From Thermoplasmata archaeon (GTDB lineage: Archaea; Thermoplasmatota; Thermoplasmata; Sysuiplasmatales; Sysuiplasmataceae), in contig JAKAVR010000014.1 in the NCBI GenBank assembly GCA_021817225.1, forward strand, positions 1 to 39,199: a stretch of DNA of 39,199 bases. The letters are read 5' to 3'. The notes below the pieces were generated by a model. That model saw only the letters and a list, made by a program, of their open reading frames with translations. It was not told the DNA's origin and searched no databases. Shown here one piece after another: positions 1 through 7,407 of the stretch (position 1 is the first letter of the stretch; each line of letters opens with the position of its first letter). A program made the translations under genes and the position numbers.

Positions 1-1
1 G

Positions 2-70
2 TCCATACTGATGGACATAAACGAGGAGTGGGTGACAGGAAGAAAATATCTTAGCCTGGAAGAGAGTTGA
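2..70 (+). pseudogene. C-terminal tail of an IS256/mutator-type transposase (cut by window edge)
   Basis: The first 22 codons read in frame 2 end in DINEEWVTGRKYLSLEES and a TGA at 68-70. Many IS256-family transposases end in a similar 'EI.DEW....RYL' tail, so this is probably the 3' end of such a gene whose body lies upstream of the window. Whether the element is intact cannot be judged. The stop codon overlaps the possible TTG start of the next gene. The match rests on about 20 residues recalled from the family, so confidence is moderate. Confidence 0.45.
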
Positions 71-588
71 GGTGGACAGAGTGGAAGTACAGGATCAGCA
101 AATTACAGCAGATCTGGTACACTGTCGTTTTGAGCTTTCTATTCGTCTCAACTTTCTTGATACGTAATCATAACGAATGGCAGACTTACGGACCGGAAAA
201 ATACATATCAATCAGGCTTAACTTGACTAGGAACGAAGTGTTGTATTCATTCTTCAATTCCACTCAGATAGAATTAGTCAACCACATAGCAGTTTCGCTT
301 GCGAATGAATCAAACATTGCGACTTATGCGATAACCCCTGCGCCGAGCAATTCAATATCATCTGGATGGGTTCATTACTCAATCGGTGGAGTCGGAAGTC
401 TCTACACCAACCTAACTGGCGAATTTTATTTGGTATGTTTCACCAAGTATCTTCCAAATTTCACTTATCGCGTCCTTACCTCCCTCTCATTGGATAGTTA
501 TTTTGGGTACTTAGGATTCTATAGTGTTATATTGCTCGTGCCGATTGGTGTAGCATTTCTCGCGAGTCTAGTAAGATTCGATAAATGA
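67..588 (+). CDS. Small membrane protein of unknown function, two predicted TM segments
   Basis: A 173-residue reading frame with a TTG start that overlaps the preceding transposase stop. It has a hydrophobic segment near residues 17-32 and a second near 145-167; the roughly 110 residues between them are rich in Asn, Ser and Thr with several N-x-S/T sites, as expected for an extracytoplasmic domain. The topology would be two membrane anchors around an outside loop. No family was recognised. The stretch is visibly more A+T-rich than the metabolic genes to the right and lies between two transposase remnants, so it may be a passenger or recently acquired gene. No alternative Met start exists near the N terminus. 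Confidence 0.5.
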   Translation: MRWTEWKYRISKLQQIWYTVVLSFLFVSTFLIRNHNEWQTYGPEKYISIRLNLTRNEVLYSFFNSTQIELVNHIAVSLANESNIATYAITPAPSNSISSGWVHYSIGGVGSLYTNLTGEFYLVCFTKYLPNFTYRVLTSLSLDSYFGYLGFYSVILLVPIGVAFLASLVRFDK

Positions 589-638
589 GATAGACAGAGA
601 CTTACAGGGACAAAATGGAATGGACCCTGATCTTTTGA

Positions 639-854
639 ATCACCCTGCAGGACGAGGCGGCAATCAAGTCGAAATCGAAGGACGTGCACATACGCTTCTT
701 CCTGTTCGCATACGGGCAATTGCTGCAGATGCTGTGGTCGGTGCTCTTCAGGGAGGAGGTGAGTTTCAAGGGCTTCCTTATAGAGATGAGCGAGATGGCC
801 TCCCACAGGCTCGAACGTGCGGAAGAGAAGAAACGCTCCGGCACTGTCCATTAG
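639..854 (+). pseudogene. Remnant of a DDE (IS4-like) transposase C-terminus
   Basis: In the frame ending at TAG 852-854 the DNA encodes about 70 residues including SKSKDVHIRFFLFAYGQLLQ followed by a Leu-Trp-Ser-Val-Leu-Phe segment. DDE transposases of the IS4-like group common in archaea carry a similar 'T.SKD.RI..F.FA..LYNLW' block close to the C terminus. The frame is closed by TGA at 636-638, and no DDE residues are present. It is therefore an internal/3' fragment of a dead element next to the truncated aldehyde dehydrogenase. Confidence 0.5.
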
Positions 855-940
855 GCAACGCGGTGCCGCAGCTCTCTGCGGTATTGGGTAACCGAAGGGG
901 TTGGTATTTGCTTTATCGTCTGCAAAATACACTCAATCAG

Positions 941-1597
941 ATGCGCCCGTCAGCGCATTATAAACGTTCGGAGATACTGGAGTCCACCATAAAGGAAAAA
1001 TTCCTTGATGAACTGCGCAGGCGGGCCGATTCGATGAGATGCGGCAATCCGATGGACATGGACACGGACATAAGCGCAATCACGACTTCTGCACAGAGGG
1101 TGAAGATACGTGACATGGTCGACGATGCAGTTTCAAAAGGAGCCCATGCCTATTTCAGGAAACAGATTGACGGGTCTGTTCCTCCCCAGGGACTCTTCTA
1201 CCCACCTGCAATACTCACCGGTGTGACTGAGGAAATGAGGATAGCGAGGCATGAAACATTCGGATCCGTCCTGGCGTGCATGGACTTCGAGGATGAGGAA
1301 GAGGCCATTGCAATGGCGAACGACTCCGATTACGGCCTGGCAGGAGGAGTGTGGACAGGGGATGAGAAGAAGGCGATGTGTGTAGCGACACGGATTCGTT
1401 CAGGCACAGTATGGATCAATGTCTGCCGCATGCTGTCCGCAGACGCCCCACGGGGCGGGTTCAAGGAAAGCGGAATCGGCAGGGAACTGGGAATAGAGGG
1501 GCTGAGGGAATTCACCCAGACAAGGCATCTCTTCATAGGTGACAGCTCAGGGTCGCTGGATGATATAGCGTGCGGACTTGTCTTGCCGGACAGATGA
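941..1597 (+). pseudogene. Aldehyde dehydrogenase, C-terminal fragment only
   Basis: Residues from about 965 on match the C-terminal portion of the NAD(P)-dependent aldehyde dehydrogenase superfamily: the helix just after the catalytic Cys, the HETFGSVL segment (equivalent of the conserved E-x-F-G-P motif), the NDSDYGLAGGVWTGD loop, and the GGFKESGIGRELG motif near the end. The cofactor-binding N-terminal half and the catalytic Cys are missing, so no dehydrogenase activity is expected. The open frame continues upstream to an ATG at 620, but that part is transposase DNA read out of frame. An ATG at 941 could start a short product. The break at about 960 sits next to the transposase remnant, which suggests truncation by insertion and deletion. 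Confidence 0.8.
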
Positions 1598-1626
1598 GCA
1601 AGCGGCAGAAGGAATTCCAAGCAACG

Positions 1627-1633
1627 TTTTATA
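1627..1633 (+). promoter_or_regulatory. TATA box of the beta-oxidation operon
   Basis: TTTTATA is centred about 26 bp before the ATG at 1656. This is the spacing of an archaeal TATA box to its transcription start, so the mRNA is probably leaderless. It is the only good promoter seen before the five closely packed genes downstream. Confidence 0.6.
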
Positions 1634-1655
1634 GACAGTATTCAGCTTAACATTC

Positions 1656-1988
1656 ATGCCCAGTTACAACACACTCGAAGGCCTGGTAGGCAAGCTCAAT
1701 GCCTCGGATGCCGTGAAGAGCCAGCTCAAGGGGGAAAAGAAAATTGTGCAGTTCCTCACAGACAGCGACAAGTTCGTTCTGCTCATACGGGAAGATGGGA
1801 GCGCGGAACTCAAGCCCGGAGCCGAGAACCTGCCAACGGTGACACTCTCAGCGACAGAAGCAACCATGAACGACATACTCACAGGCAAGCTGAACGGTGT
1901 TCAGGCTTTCATTACAGGAAAACTGAAGCTCTCGGGCAACATAATGGCAGCCCAGAAACTCGTGTCCGCGCTTGAAAAGGCGAAATAG
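1656..1988 (+). CDS. SCP2 sterol/lipid-carrier domain protein
   Basis: A 110-residue single-domain protein of the SCP-2 fold. The diagnostic end is present: an acidic/hydrophobic beta segment, then LTGKLNGVQAFITGKLKLSG and a final helix starting N-I-M-A-A-Q-K-L. SCP2 domains bind acyl-CoA, fatty acids or sterols in a hydrophobic tunnel; there is no catalytic domain here. It is the first gene of the beta-oxidation operon, 20-29 nt before the next start, so a role as soluble acyl-CoA carrier for the enzymes that follow is a reasonable inference. The start is fixed by the TATA box 26 bp upstream. Confidence 0.85.
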   Translation: MPSYNTLEGLVGKLNASDAVKSQLKGEKKIVQFLTDSDKFVLLIREDGSAELKPGAENLPTVTLSATEATMNDILTGKLNGVQAFITGKLKLSGNIMAAQKLVSALEKAK

Positions 1989-2017
1989 GACACGAATGAA
2001 ACGGCGGTGTGTCTTCA

Positions 2018-3985
2018 ATGAAGAAGGTCACGGTAATCGGTGCCGGTGAGATGGGCCACGGAATAGCAGAAGTCTTTGCGCTAGGCGGCTACGAGGTAAG
2101 CATCGCGGATGTGCAGCAGAAGTACATTGACTCGGGCCTGGAAAGGATTCGGACAAGCCTCTCCAAGCTTGTCAAAAAGGGCGACATCACAGAAGAGAAG
2201 ATGAAAGGCATAATGGAAAATATGCATACCTTCACTGACATTTCGAAGTCAGTCGAGGGGGCCGACATTGTCATTGAGGCTGTGCCCGAAATACCAGAAC
2301 TCAAGGGAAAGGTGTTTGCCCAGATAGACCGCTCGGCACCGCCTCATGCAATATTCGGCAGCAACACATCAAACATAAGGATAACAGATATTGCCAGGAA
2401 CGTGCGCGATCCGTCCAGGGTCGTGGGCGTGCATTTCTTCAATCCGGCCGTCGTGATGAAGCTTGTCGAGATCGTCCAGGGGGAAAGCACAAGCAGCGAG
2501 ACTGTTGAGAGTGTCAGGAAGGTAATCTCGGGCCTCAACAAGACGCCTGTCATAGTCAGGAAGGACACACCGGGTTTCATAGTCAACAGGATCAATGCAG
2601 CCGAGCTTCTCTTCTTCGGGCTGCTGCAGGACAGGCATGTCGCCACACCCGAGGAGGTTGATGCATTTGCAAGATCGCAGGGCCTCCCAATGGGCCCTTA
2701 TGAGCTCATCGACTTTGTAGGAGTGGATGTTGTCAAGAACTCGCTTGACTACTATGCGACTGAGCTTTCAGAGGAGTACGGGAAGTGCAGCATATTCAAG
2801 GAGCTCGTCGGCCAGAACAGGCTTGGGAAGAAGACTGGAAAGGGATTCTACGACTGGAGCGCAGGCAGACCGGCCATTGACAATTCGAAGGCTACAAGCA
2901 GCGTGTCCCTCATGGACATCCTCTCACTTGAGATAAACGAGGCGGTCAAGCTGATAGAGGATGGAGTTGCCTCGCCCGAGGAGATAGACACGGCAGTGAG
3001 GCTTGGCATGAACAGGCCCTTCGGACCAGTATCAGTGGCCAAAAGCCTCACAAATGCAGAAGTAAAGGATACCCTGGAAAGGCTGTCCAGCCAATTCTCC
3101 ACGAAGCTGTTCGCGCCCGCTCATGCAATTAGCGAAGGGAAGATGAGGGAAGCGGTGGATGGCAGGCTTGCAGTGCAGGTGCAGGGTGACACGAAGCAAG
3201 CCGTGCCGGGCGAGGAGAAGAAGGGCACACTGCTGATCGAGGAATTCGGGCATGTTGCACGCATTACAATAAACAGGCCGAAATACAACATGATCAGTTC
3301 CGATGTCCTGACGGACCTGGACGACGCGATAAGCAGCCTCTGGGACAGGAAAGAAATAAGGGTTGTTGTGGTGACAGGCAGCGGACCCAATTTCTCATCG
3401 GGCGCTGAACTCTCAACATTCATTGCAGGGGCGCCGGAGTTCATGGAATATGCAAGGAAGGGCGAGAGGACGCTCAGGCGGCTGTCGGAAATGCCGAAGG
3501 TCACCATAGCGGCGCTGAAGGGCTATGTGCTGGGAGGCGCTCTCGAACTTTCCCTGGCATGCGACATACGTGTTTCTTCGGAGGATGCAAAACTTGCCTT
3601 CCCCGAGGTCACAAGGGGGCTTATACCCGCCTGGGGAGGGACGCAGATGCTCACAAGGATGATAGGGCAGTCCAGGGCACTGAACATGATTGTGACTGCG
3701 GAGAGAATCACGGCTGCCCAGGCACTTGAATACGGCATAGTGACGCACATATTCAGAGATGTTGACACGGAATCGCTTGAACTTGCGAAGAGCGTTGCGA
3801 CAACTGCAGCACCTCTCGCAACTGTCCTCGCCAAAAGGCTTGTGAACAGGGCCGCAGAGGGTGCGTCCGACATAGGACTCGAGATGGAATCAATCGCTGC
3901 CGGGATGCTTTTCAGCACCGAGGACCTCAGGGAAGGGATTGGCGCCTTCCTGCAGAAGAGGAAGGCTGAGTTCAAGGGGAAGTGA
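2018..3985 (+). CDS. 3-hydroxyacyl-CoA dehydrogenase / enoyl-CoA hydratase fusion
   Basis: About 655 residues. The N-terminal part is an NAD-dependent 3-hydroxyacyl-CoA dehydrogenase: the dinucleotide motif GAGEMGHG opens the protein, HFFNPAVVMKLVEIVQG is the family signature, and KDTPGFIVNRI begins the first C-terminal helical domain, with a second partial copy following to about residue 370. From about 405 to the end is a crotonase-fold hydratase; both catalytic glutamates are present (in GGALELSLACD and FPEVTRG). It converts enoyl-CoA to 3-ketoacyl-CoA. The same domain order is known in archaeal crotonyl-CoA hydratase/3-hydroxybutyryl-CoA dehydrogenases. ATG 2018 is preferred over GTG 2009 because a GGCGGTG ribosome site lies about 10 nt before it. 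Confidence 0.93.
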   Translation: MKKVTVIGAGEMGHGIAEVFALGGYEVSIADVQQKYIDSGLERIRTSLSKLVKKGDITEEKMKGIMENMHTFTDISKSVEGADIVIEAVPEIPELKGKVFAQIDRSAPPHAIFGSNTSNIRITDIARNVRDPSRVVGVHFFNPAVVMKLVEIVQGESTSSETVESVRKVISGLNKTPVIVRKDTPGFIVNRINAAELLFFGLLQDRHVATPEEVDAFARSQGLPMGPYELIDFVGVDVVKNSLDYYATELSEEYGKCSIFKELVGQNRLGKKTGKGFYDWSAGRPAIDNSKATSSVSLMDILSLEINEAVKLIEDGVASPEEIDTAVRLGMNRPFGPVSVAKSLTNAEVKDTLERLSSQFSTKLFAPAHAISEGKMREAVDGRLAVQVQGDTKQAVPGEEKKGTLLIEEFGHVARITINRPKYNMISSDVLTDLDDAISSLWDRKEIRVVVVTGSGPNFSSGAELSTFIAGAPEFMEYARKGERTLRRLSEMPKVTIAALKGYVLGGALELSLACDIRVSSEDAKLAFPEVTRGLIPAWGGTQMLTRMIGQSRALNMIVTAERITAAQALEYGIVTHIFRDVDTESLELAKSVATTAAPLATVLAKRLVNRAAEGASDIGLEMESIAAGMLFSTEDLREGIGAFLQKRKAEFKGK

Positions 3986-3990
3986 CTCAC

Positions 3991-5172
3991 ATGGAGGAGG
4001 TGTTCATTGTTGACTATCTGCGGAGCGCTTTCTCAAGATCCAGGCCGACTCAGCCTGAGAAGGATGTGTTCAACAGCCTCAGGATGGATGATGTGCTTGG
4101 TCAGCTGATCAAGACTGTTGTGGGCAGGTCATCCATAAAAGCGTCCGAGATAGGCGATGTCATCACCGGATGCGCACTCCAGGTCGATGAGAACTGGCTG
4201 TACGGCGGAAGGCACCCTTTGCTGCTTGCTGGTTTGCCGGTCGAGGTGCCATCCGCCGCGATAGACAGGGCATGCTCATCATCGATGAACGCAATCATGA
4301 TGGGTGCGCTCGAGATAAGGGATGGCTATTCAGACATCGTCCTCGCGGGAGGTTTTGAGCACATGACTCACGTCCCCATGTCAAACAACCAGCACATATC
4401 GCCCAACATGAGGCTTATGCTCAGGCCGGAGTACCTGAGGTACCAGATGAGCGTCGGTTACTCGATGGGCCTGACGGCTGAGAAGCTGGCGGTTGAAAGC
4501 GGCATAACCAGGGACGAGATGGACAGGTTTGCATTGAGGAGTCATGCGCTTGCGTCGGATGCACTGGACAAGGGCTGGTTCAAGAATGAGATTATGCCAG
4601 TTGCGGTCGAGCAGAATGGAAGCAAGCTCATCGACAGGGACCAGAGCATAAGGCACGACACGACGATTGAACAGATGAGGCAGCTCCCGCCTGTTTTCAA
4701 GCAGGACGGTGTAATAACGGCGGGCAACTCTGCACCTCTGAATGCCGGCGCCTCGCTTGTCATGCTAATGTCAGGAAGGAAGGTCAGGGAAAGTGGCATG
4801 AAGCCCATGGCCAGGATAGCGAGCATGGGATGGGCGGGAGTCGAACCGAGCCTCATGGGCAAGGGGCCCGTTCCTGCATCGTTGAAGGCGCTTGGCAGGG
4901 TCGGCCTGAAAGCGGATGACATCGACCTGTGGGAAATCAACGAGGCCTTTGCTATTGTTGCGCTCTACGCAATGAATGAGCTCGGCATAGATGACAACAG
5001 GGTCAATATACATGGCGGCGGCGTTGCCATAGGGCATCCGCTGGGCGCAAGCGGCTCGCGCATCACGGGGACGCTAGCAAGGGAACTGGACGAGAAGGGG
5101 AAGGAGAGGGGGATAGCGACGCTCTGCGTCGGTGGCGGACAGGGATTTTCAATGCTTCTTGAGAGGGCATGA
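3991..5172 (+). CDS. Acetyl-CoA C-acyltransferase (3-ketoacyl-CoA thiolase)
   Basis: A 393-residue thiolase that cleaves 3-ketoacyl-CoA to acetyl-CoA and a shortened acyl-CoA. The nucleophile is Cys95 (DRACSSSMNA), the second active-site block is INEAFA, the His is His349 (GGGVAIGHPLGASG) and the acid/base Cys is Cys379 (LCVGGGQG). All catalytic residues are intact. The ATG at 3991 gives the usual family start MEEVFIVDYLR; a GTG at 3982 overlaps the previous stop but adds only three residues. The gene lies between the hydratase/dehydrogenase fusion and the acyl-CoA dehydrogenases and overlaps the next start by ATGA, so it is part of one transcript. Confidence 0.93.
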   Translation: MEEVFIVDYLRSAFSRSRPTQPEKDVFNSLRMDDVLGQLIKTVVGRSSIKASEIGDVITGCALQVDENWLYGGRHPLLLAGLPVEVPSAAIDRACSSSMNAIMMGALEIRDGYSDIVLAGGFEHMTHVPMSNNQHISPNMRLMLRPEYLRYQMSVGYSMGLTAEKLAVESGITRDEMDRFALRSHALASDALDKGWFKNEIMPVAVEQNGSKLIDRDQSIRHDTTIEQMRQLPPVFKQDGVITAGNSAPLNAGASLVMLMSGRKVRESGMKPMARIASMGWAGVEPSLMGKGPVPASLKALGRVGLKADDIDLWEINEAFAIVALYAMNELGIDDNRVNIHGGGVAIGHPLGASGSRITGTLARELDEKGKERGIATLCVGGGQGFSMLLERA

Positions 5173-6302
5173 TCATGGATTTCGAACTGCCTGAAGATGT
5201 TGCTGCTGTGAGGAAGAAGGCAAGGGATTTTGCGCTAAGGGAATTCACTCCCGAAGTCGCTTCCATGTATGACCGTGAGGAAACGTATCCGGACGACATA
5301 AGGCGGAAGGCGTTCAGCGAGGGGTTCCTGGATATGAGCAATCCATGGGGAATGCTCGTGGCCATGGAGGAGTTCTGCAGGGTGGATGCAGGGCTCGGCC
5401 TGTCTGCTATTGTGCCCGCATTCGGAAGCGAAGTGGTGATGCTCTTCGGCAACGAGGAGCAGAAGAAGAAATACCTGGACCCGGTCCTGAGGGGCGAAAA
5501 GATAAGCGGCTTTGCAATAACCGACTCGGGCGCGGGGAGCGACGTTGCAGGCATAAGCGCAACGCTCCAGAAGAACGGTGACGGCAGCTACTCGCTGAAC
5601 GGTCAGAAGACTTTCATCACAAACGGTGCCATAGCCGATCACTTCTACCTCCTTGCCAGATCCTCGCCGGCACCCGCCGACAAGAGGCACAGGGGACTGA
5701 CAATGGTGATAGTCGAGTCGAAAATGCCCGGCTTCACCGCAGCCCAGCTGAAAGGGAAGCTCGGTATGAGGGCAACGAACACAGCTGAACTGAATTTCAG
5801 CAATGTACGGATACCTGCGGAGAACGTCATAGGAGAAGAGGGAAGGGCATTCTATTACGTGATGACCTTCTTCAACATATCCAGGATATATGTCGCCGCA
5901 CAGGCGCTGGGGATAGCCCAGGGGGCGTTTGACAGGCTCAGAGCTTACCTGCAATCCGTGAAGGGAAGAAGCGACATCAGCAGGTGGGAAAGCACACAGT
6001 TCCTTGTGGCCGAGGTCGCCAGCAGGATAGAGGCTGCAAGACTGCTGACATACAGGGCTGCATCCCATCTCTTCAAATTCAATCCTGACCCTGTTTCCAC
6101 CAGCATTGCAAAGTACTACGCCGCCGAAACGGCGACATACGCCGTGACGAGGATACTCGAATTCATGGGCGCGGATGGAATAACCGGAGACCTTGAGAGG
6201 TTTTACAGGGATTCCAAGATAATGGAGATATGGGAGGGCACGAGCGAGGTGGAGAAGCTGATCATTGCAAGGATGCTCGAGGAAAAGGAGGAGGGAAAGT
6301 GA
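5169..6302 (+). CDS. Acyl-CoA dehydrogenase (catalytic)
   Basis: A 377-residue FAD enzyme that oxidises acyl-CoA to trans-2-enoyl-CoA. The family block FAITDSGAGSDVAGI is followed by the NGQKTFITNG motif; the C-terminal helix carries the catalytic base Glu356 in IWEGTSEVEKLI, the short/medium-chain dehydrogenase position. Length and motif order are normal. The ATG overlaps the thiolase stop (ATGA); another ATG two codons later is possible. Electrons would normally pass to an electron-transfer flavoprotein, which is not encoded in this window. The next gene is a divergent paralogue whose start overlaps this stop, which suggests that the two make one heteromeric enzyme. Confidence 0.93.
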   Translation: MIMDFELPEDVAAVRKKARDFALREFTPEVASMYDREETYPDDIRRKAFSEGFLDMSNPWGMLVAMEEFCRVDAGLGLSAIVPAFGSEVVMLFGNEEQKKKYLDPVLRGEKISGFAITDSGAGSDVAGISATLQKNGDGSYSLNGQKTFITNGAIADHFYLLARSSPAPADKRHRGLTMVIVESKMPGFTAAQLKGKLGMRATNTAELNFSNVRIPAENVIGEEGRAFYYVMTFFNISRIYVAAQALGIAQGAFDRLRAYLQSVKGRSDISRWESTQFLVAEVASRIEAARLLTYRAASHLFKFNPDPVSTSIAKYYAAETATYAVTRILEFMGADGITGDLERFYRDSKIMEIWEGTSEVEKLIIARMLEEKEEGK

Positions 6303-7384
6303 AACTCACAGAGGAAAATCAACTGCTGCTGAGCGCAGCCAGGGAGTTCGCCGAAAGGGAAGTGCGCGGGATTGCCGTCGATATTGAGCGGAGCGGCATA
6401 CCTCAGCCGGTCCTTGGCAAGATGGCAGAAATGGGTTTTCTCGGTGCAACCGCCCCGGATCGCTTCGGCGGCGCGTCCCTGGGCACGACTTCCTATCTTC
6501 TGCTGCTTGAAACGCTTGCAAGATACTCGCCATCTCTTGCATTCTACACCTACCTGCAGAACACGCTGGTGATAGGCTCCCTCATCCACTTCCAGGACAG
6601 TGAGGCCGCCGGGGAAAGCATAAGGGATGTTTCTTCTGGTAAGCGCAGCGGGACAGTTGTTCTCGACGAGCTTGTTTCCAATACGGAAGGCAGCAATGTC
6701 TCCATCTCCGATGGGGACAGGGCTGTCAGCGGCAGTGCCGGATTTGTAATGCATCCGGATGCTTCGTTCCTCCTCCTTTCCCATGCCGATGCGGAGGGAA
6801 GTTCACTGTTCCAGCTCAACGGGGGAGTGAAGCAGACGGCCGAAAACAGGAGGCTCGGCTTCAGGGGCCTGGGATTCGGCAGGGTATCCTTCGCCGCTTC
6901 GAAGGAGGAATCGGCGCTGCTGGGCAGGAAGAGCGGTCAGTCCGTGATAAGCCTCGCAGCCTCGGCGGGAAGCATGGCGGTAGCCGCAATAGCGCTTGGC
7001 ATAGCTGAGGAGACGGTGGACAGGGCAGCGGCATACTCCAAGACGCGCAAGACTTTCGGCTCAAGGCTGGAAGAATACAGGCCTGTTGCATACTCCCTTT
7101 CATCGATGATGGCAGAAACGGAAGTGCTGCGCGAATACATTTATTCATCCGCGGGCGGCGGCGAAAAAGAGGGGCTGATCGCAAAGCTGCTGATGACGGA
7201 CGCGGCAGTAAGGGCCTCCAAGCTGTCAATGCAGGTCCACGGCGGAAACGGCTACTTCGAGGAGTACCAGATCGAGAAGTACTACAGGGACGCAATGGCG
7301 CTTGAAGCGCTGACGGGTAACAGGAACTCCGATTTGGGCTCGCTCGCCCACCAGATGCTTGGAAGCGGAAGCGCGTCAATATGA
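6299..7384 (+). CDS. Divergent acyl-CoA dehydrogenase-like protein lacking the catalytic Glu
   Basis: A 361-residue acyl-CoA dehydrogenase homologue. Family features include ALGIAEETVDRAAAYSKTR, KTFGSRLEEYRPVAY and the QVHGGNGYFEEYQIEKYYRD block. The position of the catalytic base (Glu in WEGT of the upstream paralogue) is Thr339 in EALTGNRNSD, and no Glu is seen at the alternative isovaleryl-type position. The 'GAGSD' flavin/substrate loop is also not recognisable. It may be a structural or flavin-binding partner of the preceding enzyme, as in known alpha2beta2 acyl-CoA dehydrogenases of steroid-degrading mycobacteria. GTG 6299 is chosen because AAGGAGGAGG lies about 8 nt upstream and GTGA overlaps the previous stop; the longer frame upstream overlaps the preceding gene. 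Confidence 0.85.
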   Translation: MKLTEENQLLLSAAREFAEREVRGIAVDIERSGIPQPVLGKMAEMGFLGATAPDRFGGASLGTTSYLLLLETLARYSPSLAFYTYLQNTLVIGSLIHFQDSEAAGESIRDVSSGKRSGTVVLDELVSNTEGSNVSISDGDRAVSGSAGFVMHPDASFLLLSHADAEGSSLFQLNGGVKQTAENRRLGFRGLGFGRVSFAASKEESALLGRKSGQSVISLAASAGSMAVAAIALGIAEETVDRAAAYSKTRKTFGSRLEEYRPVAYSLSSMMAETEVLREYIYSSAGGGEKEGLIAKLLMTDAAVRASKLSMQVHGGNGYFEEYQIEKYYRDAMALEALTGNRNSDLGSLAHQMLGSGSASI

Positions 7385-7385
7385 G

Positions 7386-7407
7386 GGTTCAGGCAACACC
7401 CTGAACC
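7386..7407. terminator. Hairpin across the convergent gene ends
   Basis: GGTTCAGG (7386-7393) pairs perfectly with CCTGAACC (7400-7407) around a 6-nt loop. It covers the end of the minus-strand ligase and begins two bases after the plus-strand stop. It could mark the transcript ends in both directions. No T-run follows, so it is not a typical intrinsic terminator. Confidence 0.4.

Noticed and set aside
620-964. N-terminal extension of the aldehyde dehydrogenase fragment
   Set aside because: The residues before about 965 come from transposase DNA read in another frame and do not resemble any dehydrogenase.
5235-6068. Long open frame (277 residues) antisense to the acyl-CoA dehydrogenase
   Set aside because: It is a shadow of a G+C-rich coding gene with intact family motifs on the other strand.
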